DNA of 26,613 nucleotides from JAUXLW01 sp964195005 (GTDB taxonomy: Bacteria; Actinomycetota; Acidimicrobiia; Spongiisociales; SHLN01). The position numbers were made by a program, and so were the translations under genes. The DNA lies in assembly GCA_964195005.1 (NCBI GenBank), contig CAXMOO010000007.1:1-26613 (forward strand), read 5' to 3'. Each line of letters starts with the position of its first letter. The stretch's first letter is position 1. Positions 1 to 6,140 of this stretch are shown in pieces. Under the pieces are notes generated by a model, which worked only from the letters and a program-made list of their open reading frames with translations, made no database searches and was not told the DNA's origin.

Positions 1-371
1 ATGTCACGCTCATCAGCTGCCTCCATGGTCGTATCGTCGGCTCCGGCGGCGAACAGGCGGGCCATGGCTGTGGCCCGGTCAAAAGACCACTCCCCACCTT
101 CAAGTCTCCTCATACGCTCAGATCTCTCCGGGCTCCGGGTAGCAGTCTCCAACAAATCTCTGGCAGTATCAGCCGACACGTCCAACTGGGCGGCAATCTC
201 GGAAAAGCTCACAGCGGGCTGGGAGAAAGGACGGCGCCGCATCAACTCCCTAAGCAACCGCACCTGACGGGCCCGAATCCGGCTCACCTCCCGCTCCCCA
301 TCCCGCAACCGGGCAAACAAATCCGCAGAACTAGTAACCCCCAACTCCGTGTCTACCTGCAAATCCAACAT
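1..371 (-). CDS. DUF222-like (HNH-endonuclease-associated) protein, 5' part only
   Basis: An open frame on the minus strand runs 123 codons without a stop from an ATG at 371 and leaves the window at base 1. It is rich in Arg, Leu and Glu. A helix-turn-helix-like stretch (FSEIAAQLDVSADTARDLLE) is followed by an arginine-rich helix and then by WSFDRATAMARLFAAG. This matches the style of the actinobacterial DUF222 (13E12-type) family, whose longer members end in an HNH nuclease domain. That end would lie outside the window, so nuclease function is not shown. An in-frame ATG at 383 is an alternative start. I prefer 371 because a -10-like TATGTT (384-379) lies 7 nt upstream, which fits a leaderless mRNA, and there is no Shine-Dalgarno site. 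Confidence 0.6.
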   Translation of the reverse strand, partial: MLDLQVDTELGVTSSADLFARLRDGEREVSRIRARQVRLLRELMRRRPFSQPAVSFSEIAAQLDVSADTARDLLETATRSPERSERMRRLEGGEWSFDRATAMARLFAAGADDTTMEAADERD

Positions 372-404
372 AAGACACAACATAGATGTTGGCTGTGACA
401 CAAC

Positions 405-425
405 CCCCGACAAATGCCGTCGGGG
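405..425 (-). terminator. Hairpin terminator after the MFS gene
   Basis: CCCCGAC (405-411) pairs with GTCGGGG (419-425), a 7-bp GC-rich stem with a 7-nt loop. It starts 9 nt past the MFS stop codon on the minus strand and is followed there by a short GT-rich stretch, not a clean T-run. It probably ends the aroF-MFS transcript ahead of the DUF222-like gene. Confidence 0.55.
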
Positions 426-433
426 CAAGTTCG

Positions 434-1729
434 TCAACTGGCGGGAGGCTCGCCCTCGACTTTCATATCATCCGGGCGAGGTCGTATGAGGCCGGCGACA
501 TAGACGGTTTGGGCCCCCAGGGCCAGCACTCCGGCAGCAGCCAGGCCCCAGGCTGAAGGTATGGTGGCGGCAGTCGGGATCAGCGCACCAATAACCCACG
601 CCAGCTGGAAGAGAGTCTCGGCGCGCACGAAGGCCCGACCCCTGTCCTCGTATGACACCGACCTCTGCAGCAAGCCGTCGAACGCCAGCTTGGCCACTCC
701 CCAGGCAAAACCAGCAGCCATAGCCAATGCGGCTCCGGCAACAAGGCCAAACGCCTGGGCAGCGATAAAGGCCGCCGCTGCCTCAATCGCCAGCGCCGCC
801 ACCACCATGGGCTCTTCTCGAAGAAGGCGCTCGAGCCAGGCCGCGATGACGGCCCCCAGGAAGTAACCGAGGCCCGCCGCCCCCAGGAGGAAGCCAAAGT
901 CGAGCAAACCGGCCTGCTCATCCCGAAAGGCGAAGGCGAGGAGGAATAGCAGGAAGCCATTGATCAGCCGAACCCCGGCGGTGGCTAACTGGGCCAGGCG
1001 GACTGATCGAGTCACTCGCAGCACCCCCCGTCGCCGGGTTTGTCCTTCGACGCGCGGCGGGAATGGGACGCCCTGGGCCGCGATCGCAGAAAGGCTGAAA
1101 GCAACAACGGCCACGACCAGGGCGATCCGGCTACCGGCGGTGTCGGAAATGAATCCAAAGCCGGTAGCAAGAAGACCACCAAGGATCGCGGCAGGGACTC
1201 CAGAAAAGACACCCACCTTGGCCATACGGGCATTAGCGGCAACCAGCTCATGGGGACCTTCCAGCGTGACGGGAAGCAGGCTGTTGCGACTGATACCGTG
1301 TACTCGCGAGAAGACCAGCATTGCAAATGCCAGAGGAAAGAGAATGATGTTGTTGCTCAAGTTAAAGACCATGAGCACCGCAACGACGGCCCGCGCAGCC
1401 GAAGCCACCCCCAGCCCACGCCGGTAGGCCACAGGGAAGCGGGCGAACAGCCCTCCCAGGAATGGCCCGATCACAGCAAACGGTGCCAGCGTCACTGCCA
1501 GATAGAGAACCACGTTCCCGCGAGCCTCACTCGGGTCCGGTGTGAGGAAGAGGACGTCTGCCAGGGCCACCGTTACCAGCGTGTCGCCGGCGGCATTAAA
1601 GGCGTGGGATACCACCAAAGCGCGAAACCGCGGGCCCTTCGCCGACAGGTAACCGTCGACTCTGCGGGCCACGGCGGAACCGGTCCGCCTGGTGGCAGCC
1701 CTGGCACGGGAAGTCCGACCCTGCTCCAT
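434..1729 (-). CDS. MFS transporter
   Basis: A protein of about 431 residues with a basic, soluble N-terminus (roughly residues 1-38) followed by many hydrophobic segments consistent with 10-12 membrane helices. The first two helices are linked by a loop containing GGLFARFP and then a basic YRRGLG, the usual MFS pattern between helices 2 and 3. A central cytoplasmic basic loop (EGQTRRRG) splits the protein into two halves. The substrate cannot be read from the sequence. The gene starts 29 nt downstream of the DAHP synthase/chorismate mutase gene on the same strand, with no terminator seen between them, so it probably shares that gene's Phe/Tyr attenuator. Export of an aromatic compound is a possible role by context only. 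ATG 1729 is preferred; a GTG directly before it at 1732 is the alternative. Confidence 0.8.
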   Translation of the reverse strand: MEQGRTSRARAATRRTGSAVARRVDGYLSAKGPRFRALVVSHAFNAAGDTLVTVALADVLFLTPDPSEARGNVVLYLAVTLAPFAVIGPFLGGLFARFPVAYRRGLGVASAARAVVAVLMVFNLSNNIILFPLAFAMLVFSRVHGISRNSLLPVTLEGPHELVAANARMAKVGVFSGVPAAILGGLLATGFGFISDTAGSRIALVVAVVAFSLSAIAAQGVPFPPRVEGQTRRRGVLRVTRSVRLAQLATAGVRLINGFLLFLLAFAFRDEQAGLLDFGFLLGAAGLGYFLGAVIAAWLERLLREEPMVVAALAIEAAAAFIAAQAFGLVAGAALAMAAGFAWGVAKLAFDGLLQRSVSYEDRGRAFVRAETLFQLAWVIGALIPTAATIPSAWGLAAAGVLALGAQTVYVAGLIRPRPDDMKVEGEPPAS

Positions 1730-1758
1730 CACTGCACGCTACCGGCGCCATGCCTGTT

Positions 1759-2817
1759 CTACTCGGACCGACCTGACTTACGCAATGCCTCAGCTTGCTC
1801 GTGTCGGGAATACTCGATGATTTCTACGAAGAGCTTATGGACCACCTTGGCGTCCAAACCGAGTAATTCAGCCTCCCGGCGGACATCGGCCAACAGATCA
1901 TCTTCTCGATCCGGAGACCGGAGGGGGATTCCCTCCTCCACCTTGATGTGGACAATGTCCACCGCTCCCTCGACCCGACGCGCAAGCAACCGAACGATTT
2001 CCCGATCTATCGCATCGATGTCGTCCCGCAGATGGACAATCCCCAAAGCGTGCATCAACGCCAGGTACTCATCCTTGTCGAGCTGGTGGGGTCCGTCGGT
2101 ACGCGCCTCGTCGGGACTGGGGTGCACCTCCACCATGAGCCCATCGGCCCCGGCGGCCCGGCCGGCGAGCGCCAACGGAAGGACCAGATCGCTGGCTCCC
2201 GAGGCATGTGATGGATCTATGAGCACCGGCAAATGGGACAGCTGCTTCACGCTCGGCACCGAACCGATGTCGAGAGTGCTCGGCGTCTTGCTATCGAAGG
2301 TTCGAATGCCCTGCTCACAGAGCACCACCTGGGAGTTTCCCTCAATGAGGATGTACTCGGCGGCCAGCAACCACTCCTCGATGGTCGCCGCCGGTCCCCG
2401 CTTGAGGAGAACCGGCTTCTCTGCCCGGCCAACGGCTCGCAGGAGTGCAAAATCCTGCATGCTGAGAGCACCCACCTGGAGCATGTCGACCGATTCGGAA
2501 ACCAGCCCGACATCGCCGGGCTCCACAACGTCACTCACAACCGGAAGACCGTGGGCATCTCCCGCCCGGCGCAAATGGCCAAGCCCCTCGGCTCCCAGGC
2601 CCTGAAAGTCATACGGCGAGGTGCGGGCCTTGAAAGCTCCCCCGCGGAGGATGGCGGCGCCTCCCTCAGCGACCAACTCGGCGGCGGCCATGATCTGGGC
2701 TTCCGACTCCACGGCGCAGGGTCCGGCAATGACGGTGTAACCGCCGGCCCCGATCATGACGTTTCCAACCAGCACTGAGCTGGCACCATTTCCGTTCCAA
2801 TGGGTCTTGAGTTCCAT
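1759..2817 (-). CDS. aroF: 3-deoxy-7-phosphoheptulonate synthase with C-terminal chorismate mutase domain
   Basis: The enzyme condenses phosphoenolpyruvate and erythrose-4-phosphate, the first step of the shikimate pathway. Family motifs are clear: AGPCAVES near residue 31, LRGGAFKARTSPYDFQG, the LLKRG segment, LCEQGIRTF, and DPSHASG with the metal/substrate residues, followed by VEVHPSPDEA. Residues from about 262 form a second domain (LRDDIDAIDREIVRLLARR onwards, with the PDRE helix) typical of AroQ chorismate mutase. Such fusions are known in Bacillus and Bacteroidota, where the mutase domain mediates feedback by prephenate or chorismate. Unlike the paralogue at 19572-20585 it lacks the N-terminal ferredoxin-like domain. 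A good ribosome site (GTGAGGAG) lies 6 nt upstream of the ATG. Upstream is a Phe/Tyr attenuator; downstream is the MFS gene. Confidence 0.95.
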   Translation of the reverse strand: MELKTHWNGNGASSVLVGNVMIGAGGYTVIAGPCAVESEAQIMAAAELVAEGGAAILRGGAFKARTSPYDFQGLGAEGLGHLRRAGDAHGLPVVSDVVEPGDVGLVSESVDMLQVGALSMQDFALLRAVGRAEKPVLLKRGPAATIEEWLLAAEYILIEGNSQVVLCEQGIRTFDSKTPSTLDIGSVPSVKQLSHLPVLIDPSHASGASDLVLPLALAGRAAGADGLMVEVHPSPDEARTDGPHQLDKDEYLALMHALGIVHLRDDIDAIDREIVRLLARRVEGAVDIVHIKVEEGIPLRSPDREDDLLADVRREAELLGLDAKVVHKLFVEIIEYSRHEQAEALRKSGRSE

Positions 2818-2841
2818 AGGTTCTCCTCACGGCCCCGGATG

Positions 2842-2869
2842 AAAAAACCCGGAGCCTCGGCTCCGGGTT
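2842..2869 (-). terminator. Intrinsic terminator of the aroF attenuator
   Basis: On the minus strand AACCCGGAGC (2869-2860) pairs perfectly with GCTCCGGGTT (2855-2846) around a 4-nt loop. The 3' arm runs into a T-tract ending at 2842. It lies 24 nt before the aroF start codon, inside the leader. Its 5' arm contains ACCCGG (2868-2863), which can pair instead with CCGGGT (2899-2894) at the end of the leader peptide ORF. That alternative would block terminator formation. Confidence 0.85.
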
Positions 2870-2891
2870 GTCGGTACTTCTACGCAGTCCT

Positions 2892-2942
2892 CTACCCGGG
2901 CGCCTGCCCGTAAAAGAAGAAACCAAAGAAGTAAGTGTGCAT
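2892..2942 (-). CDS. Phe/Tyr leader peptide of the aroF attenuator
   Basis: A 16-codon ORF ending in TAG at 2894-2892 encodes MHTYFFGFFFYGQAPG, with five Phe and two Tyr codons among eight consecutive codons. It lies directly upstream of an intrinsic terminator and a DAHP synthase gene. This is the composition expected of a leader peptide that senses charged tRNA-Phe and tRNA-Tyr. Its last codons and stop (GCG CCC GGG TAG) contain the antiterminator strand CCGGGT. A ribosome stalled on the Phe/Tyr run would leave that strand free to disrupt the terminator. A ribosome reaching the stop would cover it and allow termination. CGGGC (2910-2906) and GCCCG (2901-2897) can form the 1:2 pause hairpin. 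An in-frame ATG at 2957 would give a 21-residue version. No strong ribosome site precedes either start. Confidence 0.8.
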   Translation of the reverse strand: MHTYFFGFFFYGQAPG

Positions 2943-3100
2943 TAGGACGCGAAGCATAGTCGCTGGCGGGAACTCTGTAGGTGTGGCCTGCACTGCCGAG
3001 GCACCAACTTAGACAGGCATTCAAACCATGGAATAAACACTCCTCTGAGGGGGCTGTATTGGTCGCGCCACTGAGGCCTACCCAAAAGAGGAGAATTCCA

Positions 3101-4072
3101 ATGACAGACACCGCCGGCTCTACAGCTCTCGTAACGGGCGCCAACTCAGGACTCGGTCTCGAGGCCGCGGCCCAGCTTGCGGAGCAGGGATACGACCGGG
3201 TGATCATCACCGCCCGCACAAACCAGAAGGCCGAGGCCGCCCGCGACGCTCTACAGACTCGCACCGGCCGCGAAGTCTTTGAGACGATCACGCTCGACAA
3301 CGACAAGCTCGATACCGTGGCAGCCGCCGCCGCCACGCTGGCCTCCCGGGCCGGGAAGATCGATTTCCTGCTCCTCAACGCAGGCATCGCCCCCACTAAG
3401 GAAGTCACTAAGACGGACGACGGAGTGGAGGCGACAGTCGCCGCCACCCTCATCGGCCACCACCTGCTCACCGTGCGGCTCCTCGAGGAAGGCCTGCTGG
3501 CAAGTGACGCCCGCATAGTCATCGCCGGTTCAGAGGCGGCCCGAGGTGACGTTCCGACCTTCAATCCGATCGACGTAGACGAATTCGCTGCAGCCAACTT
3601 CGACGGCGACCTCGAGGCGGCCATCGAGGCTCAGATCCGTATGGATCCGCCGGCCAAATACCACCCGGGAAATACTTATGCAACCGTCAAGGTCTTTGCC
3701 GCCTGGTGGGCAGCAGAACTAGCCCGTAAGCTTCCAGAAGGGATGACGGTCAACGCCGTGTCGCCCGGCAGCACCCCCGACACCAATGCAATTCGCAATG
3801 CACCGTTCTTCATGCGGCGAGTCATGCTCCCGATTTTCAAGTTCGTCCCGGGGATGTCCCACTCGCTCGGAGACGGAGCAGGCCGCTACCTGGAGGCGGC
3901 GCGGTTCGGCCCCGATGTCACCGGCAAGTTCTTCGCTTCGAAGCCGAAGAAGATGACCGGACCCCTCGTCGAGATCAAGATGGACCACTTTGATAACCCG
4001 AAAGGCCAGCGGGCTCTGTGGAATACAACAGCCAGAGTGGCCGGGGGTGTCGGCTATCCAGTACATAGCTAG
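3101..4072 (+). CDS. Short-chain dehydrogenase/reductase (SDR) family oxidoreductase
   Basis: A 323-residue protein, longer than the roughly 250 of classical SDRs. The Rossmann signature TGANSGLG is at residues 12-19, the NAG motif at 93-95, the catalytic Ser at about 144 (IAGSEA), and YATVK gives Tyr193 and Lys197. NAVSPGSTPDT follows as the usual loop after the active site. The protein should use NAD(H) or NADP(H). The substrate is not identifiable; the length and the insertion between Ser144 and Tyr193 resemble retinol-dehydrogenase-like SDRs. The ATG at 3101 is chosen because AGAGGAG (3087-3093) sits at the right spacing and the SDR fold begins immediately after. The gene diverges from the aroF leader and converges with ctaB. 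Confidence 0.88.
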   Translation: MTDTAGSTALVTGANSGLGLEAAAQLAEQGYDRVIITARTNQKAEAARDALQTRTGREVFETITLDNDKLDTVAAAAATLASRAGKIDFLLLNAGIAPTKEVTKTDDGVEATVAATLIGHHLLTVRLLEEGLLASDARIVIAGSEAARGDVPTFNPIDVDEFAAANFDGDLEAAIEAQIRMDPPAKYHPGNTYATVKVFAAWWAAELARKLPEGMTVNAVSPGSTPDTNAIRNAPFFMRRVMLPIFKFVPGMSHSLGDGAGRYLEAARFGPDVTGKFFASKPKKMTGPLVEIKMDHFDNPKGQRALWNTTARVAGGVGYPVHS

Positions 4073-4115
4073 CTGACAAACGGGGGCCGCGGCCGGCCCT
4101 AACCAGGCTCAGGCG

Positions 4116-4133
4116 GTCCTCCCCAAGGAGGAC
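4116..4133. terminator. Hairpin between converging SDR and ctaB genes
   Basis: GTCCTCC (4116-4122) pairs perfectly with GGAGGAC (4127-4133) around a CCAA loop, between two converging stop codons. There is no T-tract, so termination is inferred from position. A second GC-rich palindromic stretch lies just before it at about 4084-4099. Confidence 0.4.
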
Positions 4134-4146
4134 ATAAGAAGGTACT

Positions 4147-5055
4147 TCAAAAGAACAAAGCGTCCAGCGCTATGGCCCCGAACAGGAGCGTTAGGTAGGC
4201 GTTGGAGTACCCGAAGAACCGCATCGCCTCCTCGGGATGGGATCGCAGCCGCCATGCCCCGGCGAGGAGAACCCCTCCCAGCACAACCGCGGCTCCGAGA
4301 TAGAAGAGGCTCATCTCGGCCGCGGGGAACAGCACCAGAGTGATGGCGAACAGCTGCAGGCTGTACAGCCAGATGCTTCGCAAGGTAGCCCTCACGCCCT
4401 TGACGACCGGCAGCATTGGAATTCCGGCACGGGCGTAGTCCTCGCGGTAACGCAGCGACAGGGCCCAAAAGTGGGGAGGAGTCCAGAAAAAAACGATCGC
4501 GAACATGATCCAGGCCGGCAACGCCAGAGAGCCTTCCACCGCCGCCCATCCCACCAGGGCAGGGACGGCTCCTGCCGCCCCGCCGATGACGATGTTCTGG
4601 GTAGAGGATCGCTTCAGGTAGAGGGTGTAGACGAAAACGTAGAAGAGCAACGCCCCGGTTGACAAGCCGGCCGCCAGCAGGTTGGTGGTGGCCCACAGCC
4701 AGAGAAAGCCTGCCACACCCAGCCCTACTCCGAAGACCAGGGCCGGACCCGGCTCGATGCGTTGGCTGGGAAGTGGCCGATGGGCCGTACGGCGCATCTC
4801 GGCGTCGATGTCTCTATCAATAACGTTGTTAATGGCGTTAGCCCCACCGGCAGACAAGGTCCCACCGATGAGCGTTGTCACGACCAGCCAGGTGCCGGGC
4901 CACGAGTGGTCGGCAAGAATCATGGCCGGAACCGTGGTTACCAACAGCAGTTCGATGATCCGCGGCTTGGTTAAGGCCACCAGGCTGCCGAGCATGCCAA
5001 GAAGGCCGCTCGCGGGCGCTCGGGGATCAATTACCCGGACGTCGACCGCACTCAT
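4147..5055 (-). CDS. ctaB: Protoheme IX farnesyltransferase (heme O synthase)
   Basis: An integral membrane prenyltransferase that converts protoheme IX and farnesyl diphosphate to heme O for cytochrome oxidase. It has the UbiA-family allylic diphosphate motif N-x3-D-x3-D at Asn76, Asp80 and Asp84 (NAINNVIDRDID), then RRTAHRPLPS, and the second conserved loop around WALSLRYREDYARAGIPMLP. Several hydrophobic segments span the rest. Length is 302 residues, normal for the family. The ATG at 5055 is chosen because it overlaps the ctaA stop in an ATGA, suggesting translational coupling. A start further upstream at 5157 would add 34 residues lying inside ctaA. Together with ctaA it forms a two-gene heme A pathway. 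Confidence 0.95.
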   Translation of the reverse strand: MSAVDVRVIDPRAPASGLLGMLGSLVALTKPRIIELLLVTTVPAMILADHSWPGTWLVVTTLIGGTLSAGGANAINNVIDRDIDAEMRRTAHRPLPSQRIEPGPALVFGVGLGVAGFLWLWATTNLLAAGLSTGALLFYVFVYTLYLKRSSTQNIVIGGAAGAVPALVGWAAVEGSLALPAWIMFAIVFFWTPPHFWALSLRYREDYARAGIPMLPVVKGVRATLRSIWLYSLQLFAITLVLFPAAEMSLFYLGAAVVLGGVLLAGAWRLRSHPEEAMRFFGYSNAYLTLLFGAIALDALFF

Positions 5056-5969
5056 ACGCCCACCCGGGACCTGGCCGGGATCAACACCTCGGCCGAGATA
5101 ACAACGAAAGTCATCCACACGGCATCTGCCACCAGTAAGTGAATCAATTGCATCCACACTGGTGCCGCCAGTACCACGTTGATCAGACCAAGGCCGAATT
5201 GGGCTACGACCAGCAATGTGAGCCAGCTACTCAGCCGAGGAACCCGACCGGACCGGCGGCTCGCCAACCGGCTGGCCACCCGCACGGCCAGCAAGCCCAC
5301 CACGATCGCAATCACTGGATGAAGCACCCGGAGTCGCTCAAAGACGTGAGCGGTGGCGGACAGTTCCCGCTCGAGGCCCTCGGCGAAGGAGTCGACAGGA
5401 AACAGTGTGTCGCCCAGGGCAGCTATCGCCCCGCTGATGCCAAGCAGCAGCATCCCCCCGACCGTTACACCGACGAGCCGCCGTTCTCGCTGGGTGGCGA
5501 GCTGGCGCTCCACTCGAGATGTGGATGCCCACCAGGCCGTCAACGTGACCGCGCCTAAGAGCAGGAACGTGTTAACCAGGTGGCCGGAATTCCAGAAGGC
5601 TCGGCTCAGCCCGTCGGCGTCTGCCGTCTGCTCGTAAAGCACCAAACCGGCACCGACCAGGGCCTCGGTTGCGACCAGCACCAGAGAGGCCCCCGTCGCC
5701 TTCCGCACCAGGCCCCCCGGTGGGTACCGGCGGCGGGCCTGGAGAAAAAGGTACAGAACCAGGAACCCGAGGCCCGCGCTGGTGAGCCGATGAGTGAGCT
5801 CGATCATTGTCTCCGGGGTACCACTAAGCGGCAGGACCTCGCCGTTACAGCTCGGCCAGTGGTTACCGCAGCCAGCTCCCGATCCGGTGGCGCGAACCAG
5901 GGCCCCCCAAAGGATGACAGAGACTGTGGCGCCGACCGTGAGCCAGGCCAGCTTGACGAAACGGTTCAT
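5052..5969 (-). CDS. ctaA: Heme A synthase (COX15/CtaA family)
   Basis: A 305-residue membrane protein with about eight helices. It oxidises the methyl group of heme O to a formyl, giving heme A. Four membrane histidines are visible at about His60 (ELTHRL), His130 (NSGHLVN), His217 (LHPVI) and His277 (QLIHLL), matching the two-times-two heme ligand pattern of the family. The extracellular loop has a cysteine pair (Cys34 and Cys41, in GAGCGNHWPSC), as in the Bacillus-type CtaA. It is first in a two-gene operon and its stop overlaps the ctaB start. The presence of both genes implies an aa3-type terminal oxidase and aerobic respiration. Confidence 0.95.
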   Translation of the reverse strand: MNRFVKLAWLTVGATVSVILWGALVRATGSGAGCGNHWPSCNGEVLPLSGTPETMIELTHRLTSAGLGFLVLYLFLQARRRYPPGGLVRKATGASLVLVATEALVGAGLVLYEQTADADGLSRAFWNSGHLVNTFLLLGAVTLTAWWASTSRVERQLATQRERRLVGVTVGGMLLLGISGAIAALGDTLFPVDSFAEGLERELSATAHVFERLRVLHPVIAIVVGLLAVRVASRLASRRSGRVPRLSSWLTLLVVAQFGLGLINVVLAAPVWMQLIHLLVADAVWMTFVVISAEVLIPARSRVGV

Positions 5970-6007
5970 GCCGGCTCAGGTTACCTCCGCCGCTTGGTGC
6001 TAAGTGA

Positions 6008-6038
6008 GGCGACTAGACACCCGAAACAAAAAGTCGCC
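6008..6038. repeat. Inverted repeat between ctaA and the beta-helix gene
   Basis: GGCGACT (6008-6014) and AGTCGCC (6032-6038) are perfect inverted copies separated by 17 nt, in the divergent promoter region of ctaA (-) and the 6141 gene (+). It could be an operator or a weak hairpin. Function is unknown. Confidence 0.35.
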
Positions 6039-6140
6039 CAAAAGGCATCAAGGTCACGAAAAACTCGCTTACGATGTTGAGGGGGAAGAAAGATCCCTGC
6101 TCGCACCGCGGGCCAGACCGCCACTACTTGGAGATGATTC

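Noticed and set aside
1040..2605. A 521-codon open frame on the plus strand
   Set aside because: It is antisense to the MFS and aroF genes, its composition is the Ser/Arg-rich shadow of GC-rich coding, and it has no recognisable domain.
2827..3624. A 265-codon open frame on the minus strand
   Set aside because: It is antisense to the SDR gene and overlaps the attenuator in the frame that misses the Phe/Tyr peptide.
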